Source of the DNA: Acidimicrobiia bacterium
GTDB taxonomy: Bacteria; Actinomycetota; Acidimicrobiia; Acidimicrobiales; Ilumatobacteraceae
Direction: 5' to 3'
DNA length: 7,029 nt
NCBI GenBank assembly: GCA_009927565.1
Contig: RFMT01000417.1
Coordinates: 1 to 7,029 of the forward strand
Shown here: one piece after another, positions 1-6,696 of the stretch
Layout of the letters: each line of letters begins with the position of its first letter
Numbering within the stretch: position 1 is the stretch's first letter
Notes under the pieces: generated by a model
The model's database searches: none
What the model was told of the DNA's origin: nothing
The model's input: the letters and a program-made list of their open reading frames with translations, nothing else
Made by a program: the position numbers and the translations under genes

Positions 1-14
1 GTCACTCAGGCTAC

Positions 15-36
15 CAGCGACATGACATAATCGCTG
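15..36. repeat. Short inverted repeat over the candidate promoter
   Basis: CAGCGA (15-20) and TCGCTG (31-36) are perfect 6-base inverted arms around the candidate -10 element. A second pair, TGACAT (23-28) and ATGTCA (42-47), overlaps it and includes the start codon. They could be an operator or alternative hairpins, but arms this short also arise by chance. Confidence 0.25.
23..31 (+). promoter_or_regulatory. Possible extended -10 promoter giving a near-leaderless transcript
   Basis: Seen: TGA followed by CATAAT, a 5/6 match to TATAAT with an extended -10 TGn. It ends 10 bases before the ATG at 42. Transcription would start near 38-39, leaving a leader of only a few bases. No Shine-Dalgarno sequence precedes the ATG, and no good -35 box is visible in the few bases available upstream. 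Short or absent leaders are common in actinobacteria. The assignment to this gene is inference. Confidence 0.35.
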
Positions 37-41
37 ATGCG

Positions 42-425
42 ATGTCACTCTTCAAGCGAACACCCAAGGCGACACAGTCAGACCTCGAAGTTCTGAAAAA
101 CGAATTGGCAGAGCTTCGTAGCGAACTTACGAAACGAACAAATGCGCTCTCATTGGTAACTGCAGCGACAAACGGTCTTGACCAAAAAATAACAATTATT
201 GACGCACGTCTCAAAACAATGACCACCGAGTTATCGCATCAACTTCACGAACTCGGTACCGAAATTGAGTCGCTCGCGAAAACAGCCGACGAATCAGCCT
301 CACGCGAAGCGCTTGAACAACTTCGTACGAATCAAATTCGTATTGCCAACGAACAGGCACGCTATGAAATTGCATTTCGGCAAGATCTAGCCGAAATTAT
401 CGAGCAGATTAGAAAAACGAAATAA
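42..425 (+). CDS. Small soluble coiled-coil protein, unknown function
   Basis: A 127-residue protein that I do not recognise as a named family. It has no signal peptide, membrane segment or cysteine. A short basic N-terminus (MSLFKRTPK) is followed by almost entirely charged, heptad-like helix, roughly residues 13-33, 46-80 and 88-125, rich in Glu, Gln, Leu, Ile and Arg. This suggests an oligomerising coiled coil in the cytoplasm. ATG at 42 is chosen because it is the first start in frame; another ATG at 37 is out of frame. No Shine-Dalgarno is present. The gene points toward the UPF0182 gene and ends 6 bases from that gene's stop, so the two are convergent and not co-regulated by position. 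The coding reality is supported by the consistent amphipathic pattern over the full length. A structural or regulatory role is possible but cannot be named. Confidence 0.72.
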   Translation: MSLFKRTPKATQSDLEVLKNELAELRSELTKRTNALSLVTAATNGLDQKITIIDARLKTMTTELSHQLHELGTEIESLAKTADESASREALEQLRTNQIRIANEQARYEIAFRQDLAEIIEQIRKTK

Positions 426-426
426 T

Positions 427-462
427 CAGTCTCAGTTGCCGACGAGGGCAATCGCGCGACTG
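427..462. terminator. Weak inverted repeats at the convergent gene junction
   Basis: Nested arms CAGTC (427-431) with GACTG (458-462), and TTGCC (436-440) with GGCAA (447-451), lie at the meeting point of the two convergent genes, mostly inside the last UPF0182 codons. Neither strand has a following T-tract, so this is not a standard intrinsic terminator. It may only slow polymerase, or be chance. Confidence 0.15.
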
Positions 463-3386
463 ACTAATTCGCGTGCCTCGGCCAATCGCTTTTGGTAAAG
501 CGCAAAGTCTGGTGGAGTACTGCCAAGTGCGGCGTCTGCTTGTGCAAACAACTCTTCTGCTCGCGCGAGCAGTGCAGCCGGAGTATCAAGATTCTCTGAA
601 CTTCCGCCGCTAGATGGCAATGTCGATGCGGTTGACGAGTCTGCAGAGTCGCCAGACGTTTCTGGCAATACTTCAACAGTGCCGTCATCGATGCGGTCAC
701 CGAGATTTTTGTCGAATCCAGGGAACAATTTAGAAATTGCAGCCGTCAGATCATCGGCCATTACGACGCGATTGTTATATGAAGCCAAAAACTTTCGAAC
801 AAAAATCTGCTTTGCGCTCGGGTCATCAGGTCGCACGAACAAAGGTCGAACATAAACCAGACCTTTGCTGACGTTGATTATCTGCAGGTCACCGTATATA
901 ACTCGTGAACCTCTTTGGTCAAGCAAGGTGATTTGCTGCGAGACCACCGGATCGCTACCGATTTCTGCCGCGACTGTTGCCGGTCCTTCGGGCAATGGCT
1001 CAGCAACTTTGTAAATCGTCAATTGCCCATATGTCTTTGGGTCACTTGAAACAACCATGAATGCACGAAGTTCTTTTCGAGCATTGTCTGCCGAAAATGG
1101 AACAAACGGTCGCAACATAGAAAATACGCCCGTCTTCTCGGTCGAACGTGGTTCGTGAAACATCGTGTAGTAAGGCTCGAACCGTGCCACGCTTGCATCT
1201 CTAACTTCGCCCGTGTTAGCAGCATTCAAGTCAGCCGTAAAATCTCCAGCAACTACACCGGTCAATCCCTCAGGTTCAGTCGCAGGTGCCTGAGCAACGC
1301 TCCATGCCGCGTTGCGATTGAAAAACAGCGTCGCGTCTTCAAACTGGTAGCGACCGTAGGTATTTGTCTGCACTCTAAACAAATCTTCTGGATATCTGAA
1401 GTGATCTACTAATTCTTTTGGAGCAAGCTCAACTGAAGTAAACAATTTCGGAAACACTGCTTGCCAAGTCTTTATGATTGGATCTTTTTGATCTACAACA
1501 TAAAAAGTCATCGAACCGTCATAGGCATCGACTGCGATTTTCACACTGTTGCGAACATAATTAAACGAAGTATTTAACCCACTGCCAAGCGTCAGTTGAT
1601 CGATGTTGGCCTGCTGGGCGTATGGATATCGATTTGTAATCGTGAATGCATCGATTATCCACTGAACTTTTGAATCGACGACAACTGGATATGGGTCGGC
1701 ATCAAGTCGCAAAAATGGTGCAACTTTTGCAATGCGTTCTTTGATGTTGCGAATAAAAACAATTTGTGATTGATCGTCCAACAGTGACGAACCGAACAAG
1801 TTGTACTCACCAAAGTGAACAGCAAATACAATTCGGCGAACGAGCGATGAAAGTTGAACGCCACCGTTGGCCGAATATTTCTGAGCTTTTGAATCAGCAC
1901 AGGCCTGCTCAACTTCACCAGTCTTGACCAACGCATATGAATCAAGACCTTCTCCGAAATATAGTTCTGGTCGATCAATTTTCAGATCTGTGTAGATCGG
2001 TCGACCGTCAACAGTCACTTTGCTTGCAGGGGCTGCGATCAAGCCGCAACCGTGTGTATATAGAAGGTGTCGAGAAACCCACGTGCGGTTCGGAATGCCA
2101 GCGGTGTTCAGTTCGCGCGCTGCCACCAAAACTTGTTGTTCACGGCCGTCAATTTTGTATCGATCAACGTCTAGATCACGTATTGCATAAAAAGAAGTTT
2201 GTCCCTCATCCAATACGAATCGGTCTCGCATTTGAATTGGGTCAAGTTGACGAACGTCGGTCAGCGGCTCTAAGTCACTCACGACATCGGCACTGGTTAT
2301 CTGTTCGTATTCAACTTCGACACTTCTCACAGAGTCAAGACCCATCGCGTCTTTGGTTGCCAACAAGTTGCGCTCGATGAATGGCAATTCTTTGGTACTG
2401 ACGTTTGGCTGTACAGAAAACCGCTGAACGATCGCTGGGTAGATCTGCCCGGCCACTAATGCGACGACAATCCAAAGAACTGTTGCAAGAACCGGCAATC
2501 GCCAACTCTTTTGCCAGACATTCCATAAAAACAGGGCTGCAACTGCAAGCGAAACCAAAATCATCAAACTCGTCGCGGGCAATTGTGCATTGACGTCTGT
2601 AAAAGTTGCACCCTGAACTACACCACGAGTTGAAGTTGTAAGTTCAAAACGACCAAACCAATAACTCACGGCTCTTGAAATCGCTATCAGAGCGAACAGA
2701 ACCGAAATGTGTGCTTTGGCTTGAGGGGTGACGTGTCGACCTTGGGTCTGTAACTGAATTGCACCATTTAAATAGTGTGCGATAAATGTTACGAGTGAAA
2801 TCAAAATCAACGCCGCGAGCGACCAACTAATCAGAAACTGGATGAATGGCAACTTGAATACGTAAAAACTGACATCAAGATTAAAAAGTGGATCTTTTAG
2901 GTCAAACGATTGTGCGTTCCTGAATAACAGCCAGTCTTGCCATTGCGCGGATGCCGGCAAACCGACTAGAAGACCAAGAACAAACGAGATAACAACTCGA
3001 ACCAACCACTGACGTGATGCAACTAGTTGGCGATATCCCGCAAGGGCGCGTTGCTCAAGTGAGACCGGCACGTTGTTCGGCGCCAATCGATCAGCCAGCC
3101 ATAAGTTAACAAGTGTGACCAGAGTGAAAATAACGACAAACACTGCCCCAAGAACAACTTTGGTGGTCAACACACCCCAAAAGACATCTGATCTGCCGAC
3201 CAAGTTGTGCCAAAGAACATCAACATAAAATCCCGCCAAACTGCGGATCGAGATGCCGCCGATGACAAACACCGCCAAAATTGCTGACCAAATTGTTCGT
3301 CCTCGTTTAGACGAACTCAGCGCAAATCCGCCACCACCTGAACGCGGGTTGCGTGGATTACGGGGTAGGTCGGAGGGGTTCCGCAC
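432..3386 (-). CDS. UPF0182 family large membrane protein
   Basis: A 984-residue protein, matching the usual 900-1000 residues of UPF0182 (COG1615). The N-terminus is cytoplasmic and Arg/Pro/Gly-rich (residues 1-30, with an NPRNPR repeat). Seven hydrophobic segments follow, at about 33-53, 75-97, 129-147, 181-205, 225-244, 272-290 and 297-317. A large, probably extracytoplasmic region comes next with family-type motifs: GQIYPAIVQ (313-321), PNRTWVSRHLLYTHGCG (432-448), RPELYFGEG (472-480) and the AP-FLRLDADPYPVVVD stretch (556-571). A Ser/Gly/Asp linker (909-933) leads to a helical Ala/Glu tail (935-984), as in other actinobacterial members. The family's biochemical function is unknown. The start is GTG; no Shine-Dalgarno is visible. 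It begins 10 bases after the DivIVA-domain stop, so translation probably depends on the upstream gene. It is the last gene of a three-gene operon and appears intact. Confidence 0.95.
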   Translation of the reverse strand: MRNPSDLPRNPRNPRSGGGGFALSSSKRGRTIWSAILAVFVIGGISIRSLAGFYVDVLWHNLVGRSDVFWGVLTTKVVLGAVFVVIFTLVTLVNLWLADRLAPNNVPVSLEQRALAGYRQLVASRQWLVRVVISFVLGLLVGLPASAQWQDWLLFRNAQSFDLKDPLFNLDVSFYVFKLPFIQFLISWSLAALILISLVTFIAHYLNGAIQLQTQGRHVTPQAKAHISVLFALIAISRAVSYWFGRFELTTSTRGVVQGATFTDVNAQLPATSLMILVSLAVAALFLWNVWQKSWRLPVLATVLWIVVALVAGQIYPAIVQRFSVQPNVSTKELPFIERNLLATKDAMGLDSVRSVEVEYEQITSADVVSDLEPLTDVRQLDPIQMRDRFVLDEGQTSFYAIRDLDVDRYKIDGREQQVLVAARELNTAGIPNRTWVSRHLLYTHGCGLIAAPASKVTVDGRPIYTDLKIDRPELYFGEGLDSYALVKTGEVEQACADSKAQKYSANGGVQLSSLVRRIVFAVHFGEYNLFGSSLLDDQSQIVFIRNIKERIAKVAPFLRLDADPYPVVVDSKVQWIIDAFTITNRYPYAQQANIDQLTLGSGLNTSFNYVRNSVKIAVDAYDGSMTFYVVDQKDPIIKTWQAVFPKLFTSVELAPKELVDHFRYPEDLFRVQTNTYGRYQFEDATLFFNRNAAWSVAQAPATEPEGLTGVVAGDFTADLNAANTGEVRDASVARFEPYYTMFHEPRSTEKTGVFSMLRPFVPFSADNARKELRAFMVVSSDPKTYGQLTIYKVAEPLPEGPATVAAEIGSDPVVSQQITLLDQRGSRVIYGDLQIINVSKGLVYVRPLFVRPDDPSAKQIFVRKFLASYNNRVVMADDLTAAISKLFPGFDKNLGDRIDDGTVEVLPETSGDSADSSTASTLPSSGGSSENLDTPAALLARAEELFAQADAALGSTPPDFALYQKRLAEARELVSRAIALVGN

Positions 3387-3396
3387 GTCGGAAAGA

Positions 3397-3600
3397 CTAT
3401 CGCGGTGCTGGCACTACAAGACATTTACATCCCGAGTGAATCACGGGGTGCTCATGTCCTGTCGGAAACTTTTCGCCACACGCAACTTCACCCGCGAGCG
3501 AATTATCTTCGGCATCCGAACATGGTGGACCGTTAGGGTCGACCATCCAACAAACTTTTGTTCCTGTTTCTAAAACTAAGTATGCGCCACGACTATACGC
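3397..3600 (-). other. Cys/His-rich MuF-like C-terminal region of the DivIVA protein
   Basis: This encodes residues 540-606. Seen: cysteines 556, 566, 580, 597 and 599, histidines 588, 590 and 594, and the pattern W..DPNGPPC...EDN..AG....G..FP.GH...IH..CKC near the stop. Phage Mu F-like C-terminal regions commonly show D....C..C....G.....P..HP.CRC, which may bind a metal. Here the second Cys of the first pair is replaced by Ala569, while C556 and C580 are extra. Homology is judged by eye only. Confidence 0.5.
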
Positions 3601-5217
3601 AAGGCGTGAGATATCGCCAACAAGCTTGTCAACTTGCTGCATCTTCCATTCTCGATAAACCGTGCGAATCAAACTCGACATTTCACTAGCACTACCGGCA
3701 CTCTTCTCGACGCATTTTTGAATGCGTTCACGAAGTGGATAGACAATGTCATCTGCAAGTTTCTTTGACATGACCTGCATCACTGACGTGTTGCTGACTT
3801 TCTTTCGCAAGTCAGCTTTCAGGCTCTTTGAAAGCGACTGGGCTCCAGCCATTGCGGCTTCAATCAACTCTTTGCTCGTTGCTTCGACATAGTTTTGCAA
3901 CTGATTTTCAACGCTTGGCAGTACTTTTTCAAGGGCAACTTGCGCTTTCTTCGACTGCAGATAATTGAGCACTGCATTCTCTTCATCAGCAAGCACACGT
4001 TTCAACTTTTTAGCGACAGCCTCGTCGACAGCGACCAAAGCAGTATCTCGACGCTCGAACATTTTTAGATCTGGTTCAATCGGCGTTGGGGCCTTCACTT
4101 TTGCTTCTGAAGATTTTTTTGTCGAAGGCTTTGAGTTCTTTACCGAACTAGCAACACTTTGGGCACCGGCCTCTCGCAACCGTGCAAAAAGGTCGTCAAC
4201 GCTTGTCTTTTTTGCCTCTGGTTCAGGTCCTTTAGACTCTTCAATCTTTTCTGGTGAAGTAGTCTCTTGCGCTTCAACTTCTGGCTTATCGGTTGACGGG
4301 TGCAAACGCCGCGAAGTACGACCAAACATCTGCACAATTTTTGCTCGATGACCGTTATCTGGTTCTTCGTCTTGGCTTTGACTCTCTTCGATGCGATCAA
4401 CTTTTTCAACTTCGACAACATTGTCGGGTTCGGGTTGAAGTTGCGGTTCAACATCGTCTTCGAATTTTTCGCGATCAAACGGCAAAACATTTGACGTCTC
4501 ATCTTCTTGAGGCTTGATGACACTGATCGGTGAGGTTTCGATTACGACCGGCACAGACTGTTGAAACTCTTCTGCTGCGGCATCGAAGTCTGTTAGGTCG
4601 CCGACGGCTCCACTGGCGGCCAGACTCGCACGCTCGAATGCCTCTTTCAATCGATCACGATGTCGAATCAGTTCTTCAATCTGCTGTCGCGCAAGTTCGC
4701 GTCGCGTCGCAAGTTCAGCCAGAAGCTTCTCACGGTATGCACGGGCCTCGTTGACCATTTCGCGACCTTGTTGCTTTGCAAGTTCGATTTCGGCTTCGCT
4801 ATCGGATGACGCATCACTTCGGCGGCGCGACAATTCGATCTCTGCTTCTTCGCGCATCCTTGCAACTTCACTCGCCGCCTCACGAACCATCCGCTCTGCT
4901 GTTTCAGCCGCACGATCTCGCATCTGCTGTGCGGCTTCGCGGGCGACAGACAACACACGTGCCGTTTCTTCTCCTAATAATGTCGTAACTGTCGCTTCAT
5001 CGAGCACGCCGGGGTCTGAAAGTCCGCGAGTCTGCATCGCACGCATCTCGCTTTCCAAAAACTTTTCTCGTTCTTGCAAACGAGCTAATTCAGCCGAAAC
5101 CATCCGTAAAAAGTCACGGACTTCGCCTTGGTCGTAGCCACGTCGGGTGACATTAAATTGGGCAGATCCGACCGCGGCGGGCGATGAAGGGTCAGGTTTA
5201 GAGAAGCTAATCGCCAT
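3397..5217 (-). CDS. DivIVA-domain scaffold protein with MuF-like C-terminus
   Basis: A 606-residue soluble protein with no membrane segment. Residues 18-60 form a DivIVA N-terminal domain (F-N-V-T-RRGYD-x2-EV-x-DFL), which in known relatives binds curved membrane at poles or septa. A long Glu/Arg/Ala coiled coil continues to about residue 200. Residues 220-385 are acidic, Pro/Ser/Lys-rich and probably disordered. Residues 385-545 are helical and unlike standard DivIVA or Wag31. The last ~65 residues carry W557, DPNGPPC566, DN571-572, AG, GEKFPTGH and a terminal H594-x2-C597-x-C599, resembling the C-terminal motif of phage MuF-like head proteins. Known DivIVA proteins are usually about 150-350 residues and lack such an end. 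The ATG at 5217 lies 20 bases after the protease stop, with no clear Shine-Dalgarno. The DivIVA call is firm; the C-terminal assignment is motif-based, and the protein's role is inferred to be organising envelope work at specific sites. Confidence 0.88.
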   Translation of the reverse strand: MAISFSKPDPSSPAAVGSAQFNVTRRGYDQGEVRDFLRMVSAELARLQEREKFLESEMRAMQTRGLSDPGVLDEATVTTLLGEETARVLSVAREAAQQMRDRAAETAERMVREAASEVARMREEAEIELSRRRSDASSDSEAEIELAKQQGREMVNEARAYREKLLAELATRRELARQQIEELIRHRDRLKEAFERASLAASGAVGDLTDFDAAAEEFQQSVPVVIETSPISVIKPQEDETSNVLPFDREKFEDDVEPQLQPEPDNVVEVEKVDRIEESQSQDEEPDNGHRAKIVQMFGRTSRRLHPSTDKPEVEAQETTSPEKIEESKGPEPEAKKTSVDDLFARLREAGAQSVASSVKNSKPSTKKSSEAKVKAPTPIEPDLKMFERRDTALVAVDEAVAKKLKRVLADEENAVLNYLQSKKAQVALEKVLPSVENQLQNYVEATSKELIEAAMAGAQSLSKSLKADLRKKVSNTSVMQVMSKKLADDIVYPLRERIQKCVEKSAGSASEMSSLIRTVYREWKMQQVDKLVGDISRLAYSRGAYLVLETGTKVCWMVDPNGPPCSDAEDNSLAGEVACGEKFPTGHEHPVIHSGCKCLVVPAPR

Positions 5218-5236
5218 TAGCCAAGATTAAACCCTA

Positions 5237-5242
5237 TTTATA
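5237..5242 (-). promoter_or_regulatory. Possible internal -10 element before the DivIVA gene
   Basis: On the minus strand TATAAA (5/6 match to TATAAT) overlaps the protease stop codon and lies 19 bases before the DivIVA ATG. It could give a transcript with a leader of about a dozen bases and so a separate supply of the scaffold and UPF0182. No convincing -35 box is seen at the expected distance, so this may be chance in an AT-rich gap. Confidence 0.22.
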
Positions 5243-6401
5243 GTTCGATTGCGTCATTACTTATTACGGTGCCACCCAACTCTTCCAAAACTTTGAGTGC
5301 CTCGGTGAGATTTGCAACTGGGACGATGCGCAACTTCGAACCAGCAACTCGACGTGCGGCACTCAACTCTTCTGGCGTCTGAGCACTCGGCACGAGAAAC
5401 ACGGTTGCACCTGATGCTTTCACTGCCACAGTTTTTTGGCGCAACGCACCAATTGCCCCGATGCTTTCGTCGCCATCAATCGTGCCTGTCGCAGCGACTT
5501 TCACCCCGCCTGTAAGTTCACCTGCAGTCAACTCATCGAGAAGTGCAAGAGTAAACGAAAGCCCGGCTGACGGGCCCCCAATTGAATCTGTGTCGATATC
5601 GACTTCAAATGGCAAATCGACCGTGCGCGTATCTGCGGGCCACACTCCGATGATGGTTCGGTTCGGATCGTCAGGGCTGACCATAAGTTCGATTTTTTTC
5701 GTGACACTTTCAGTTGTCTTGTGCGGCGTAACGGTTAAATCGACTACGTCGCCCGGCGAATAATCAGCGATGATCGGCATCAAATCTGAGAGCGTTGGTA
5801 TCTCAATTCCGTCAAATGCGGTGATCGTGTCACCAGGATTAAGTTGCAGACACGCACTCAGTGGTCGTGGTGCATCTTCGCAAACAAGTCTCTCGATAAT
5901 CAATTTGCCATAGGCGATTGAAACGTTATAACCAAGTCGATTGAGCGCCACATATTCGGCAATCTGTTTCGCCGAAGCCATCGCTTGAAAACCGAGACGA
6001 CGTTGCTCGCTCGGAGATATGGTGCCAAATTTCTCTTCGCGGTTTAAAACATCGACATCGGGGTCAAGCACACCCACGAGTGAATCAAGAGCGCTCAGTT
6101 TTGATCCATACGCGGTAACAAACAAGATTGGCGCCGAAGTTTCGTAACGCGTGACTTGACTCAATGCATTTTTGTCGAACGAAAATCGTGACGCGACTTC
6201 TTCTGCTGACCCTGGGGCAACTTCCCAATAATTCATTTTGACAAACGACGAGGTGATTAGTGCTCCAGTCACAAGCCAAACAATTGTCAACAGTGGAAGC
6301 GCCCACCACATATTGCGTTGACGCGGTGCAATAACGGTCTCCTGCTCGCCCGCGACCGTCGGCGATACGCTAGAAGTAGTTGTGGTTGTGTCGATACTCA
6401 T
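5238..6401 (-). CDS. YlbL-like membrane-anchored PDZ/Lon-S16 serine protease
   Basis: A 387-residue protein. Residues 1-30 are a Thr/Ser-rich cytoplasmic lead (TTTTTSS). One membrane segment (about 32-54) anchors it, leaving the rest outside. A PDZ domain (about 184-238, including PGDTITAFDGIEI) is followed by a Lon-type S16 domain (about 265-370). The nucleophile is Ser278 in GGPSAG and the partner is Lys323 in LRQK; their 45-residue spacing is close to the 43 of E. coli Lon. There is no ATPase domain, as in B. subtilis YlbL and mycobacterial Rv3194c. The likely role is ATP-independent cleavage of an envelope protein; the substrate is unknown. The open frame extends to an ATG at 6458, but the ATG at 6401 is preferred. 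It has GGTGAG four bases upstream, and the extra 19 residues do not resemble the family. First gene of the operon with the DivIVA-domain and UPF0182 genes. Confidence 0.92.
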   Translation of the reverse strand: MSIDTTTTTSSVSPTVAGEQETVIAPRQRNMWWALPLLTIVWLVTGALITSSFVKMNYWEVAPGSAEEVASRFSFDKNALSQVTRYETSAPILFVTAYGSKLSALDSLVGVLDPDVDVLNREEKFGTISPSEQRRLGFQAMASAKQIAEYVALNRLGYNVSIAYGKLIIERLVCEDAPRPLSACLQLNPGDTITAFDGIEIPTLSDLMPIIADYSPGDVVDLTVTPHKTTESVTKKIELMVSPDDPNRTIIGVWPADTRTVDLPFEVDIDTDSIGGPSAGLSFTLALLDELTAGELTGGVKVAATGTIDGDESIGAIGALRQKTVAVKASGATVFLVPSAQTPEELSAARRVAGSKLRIVPVANLTEALKVLEELGGTVISNDAIEL

Positions 6402-6456
6402 GTCACTCACCGTCTTTGATGTTACGGTCAGGTCAAGCGCAATCATCGTGCTGAGC
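6402..6456. promoter_or_regulatory. Short divergent intergenic region
   Basis: These 55 bases separate the start of the minus-strand operon from the start assumed for the plus-strand membrane protein. Regulatory signals for the operon should lie here or just to the right. A minus-strand TAACAT (6419-6424) is a 4/6 match to a -10 box, without a good -35. If the plus-strand gene really starts at 6571, the gap becomes 169 bases, which is more usual for divergent promoters. Confidence 0.3.
6406..6411 (-). promoter_or_regulatory. Ribosome binding site that fixes the protease start
   Basis: Minus-strand GGTGAG ends four bases before the ATG at 6401 and is complementary to the 16S rRNA tail. It is the best Shine-Dalgarno match at any start examined in this window, and it favours the 387-residue protease over the 406-residue reading. 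Confidence 0.6.
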
Positions 6457-6693
6457 ATGATCGCACTTTGGTTCGCAAATCGCGGTCGATCTAAGGGTCA
6501 AAACAAACCTCTTATTGTTCGGGTTGACAATAAACACACCGATTTCTATCGACCGTCGACCAAGGATCAGATGCTGCGGTCTGCCGGGTTCTTGAGTTTA
6601 GGTACCGTCGCTTTTGGCATCTTTGCTGCCGTCATCGTGTCAATCGCTGTTGCATTTATTTTTTCGGCGCTCACAAGTTCATTGGGAAATTAG
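6457..6693 (+). CDS. Small single-span membrane protein, unknown function
   Basis: A 78-residue protein in the reading from ATG 6457. A polar, basic N-terminal part (FANRGRSKGQNKP, then DNKHTDFYRPSTKD) is followed by one strong hydrophobic segment at about residues 44-71 and a very short tail, LTSSLGN. This looks like a tail-anchored or simple bitopic membrane protein; I do not recognise the family. The start is uncertain. ATG 6457 has no Shine-Dalgarno. ATG 6400 in the same frame would overlap the protease start. ATG 6571 has AAGGA four bases upstream and would leave 40 residues, mostly the membrane helix. The stop is 3 bases before the GTG of the LegB-like gene, so the two are probably co-transcribed. 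That suggests, without proving, a role near surface-sugar assembly. Confidence 0.6.
   Translation: MIALWFANRGRSKGQNKPLIVRVDNKHTDFYRPSTKDQMLRSAGFLSLGTVAFGIFAAVIVSIAVAFIFSALTSSLGN
6524..6552 (+). promoter_or_regulatory. Possible sigma-70-type promoter inside the small gene's 5' part
   Basis: A perfect TTGACA -35 hexamer (6524-6529) is followed, after a 17-base spacer, by TATCGA (6547-6552), only a 3/6 match to TATAAT. If used, it would start transcription just before ATG 6571 with its AAGGA site, and would drive the sugar dehydratase gene. The weak -10 keeps confidence low. Confidence 0.25.
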
Positions 6694-6696
6694 CTA

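Noticed and set aside
1..50. Direct repeat GTCACTC at 1-7 and 44-50
   Set aside because: Seven bases, only two copies, one inside coding sequence; compatible with chance.
1937..2380. Plus-strand open frame of 147 codons inside the UPF0182 gene
   Set aside because: It lies wholly antisense to well-conserved UPF0182 coding sequence, and its translation is Cys/Arg/His-rich without domain-like features, so it is a shadow frame.
3253..3573. Plus-strand frame crossing the DivIVA/UPF0182 junction
   Set aside because: It is antisense to the ends of two confident genes, and the product has no coherent features.
3397..3600. Prophage remnant suggested by the MuF-like motif
   Set aside because: No terminase, portal, capsid, integrase or attachment sites nearby; the motif is in frame with a cellular DivIVA domain inside an intact operon.
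4140..4523. Minus-strand frame of 127 codons within the DivIVA gene
   Set aside because: It is an out-of-frame reading of the Lys/Glu-rich linker; the Lys/Arg/Gln bias is explained by the codons of the true frame.
4751..5137. Plus-strand frame of 128 codons, Ser/Arg-rich
   Set aside because: It is the mirror of the DivIVA coiled coil: Ala/Glu/Arg-rich helix codons read backwards give Ser/Ala/Arg runs. No start signal or recognisable domain.
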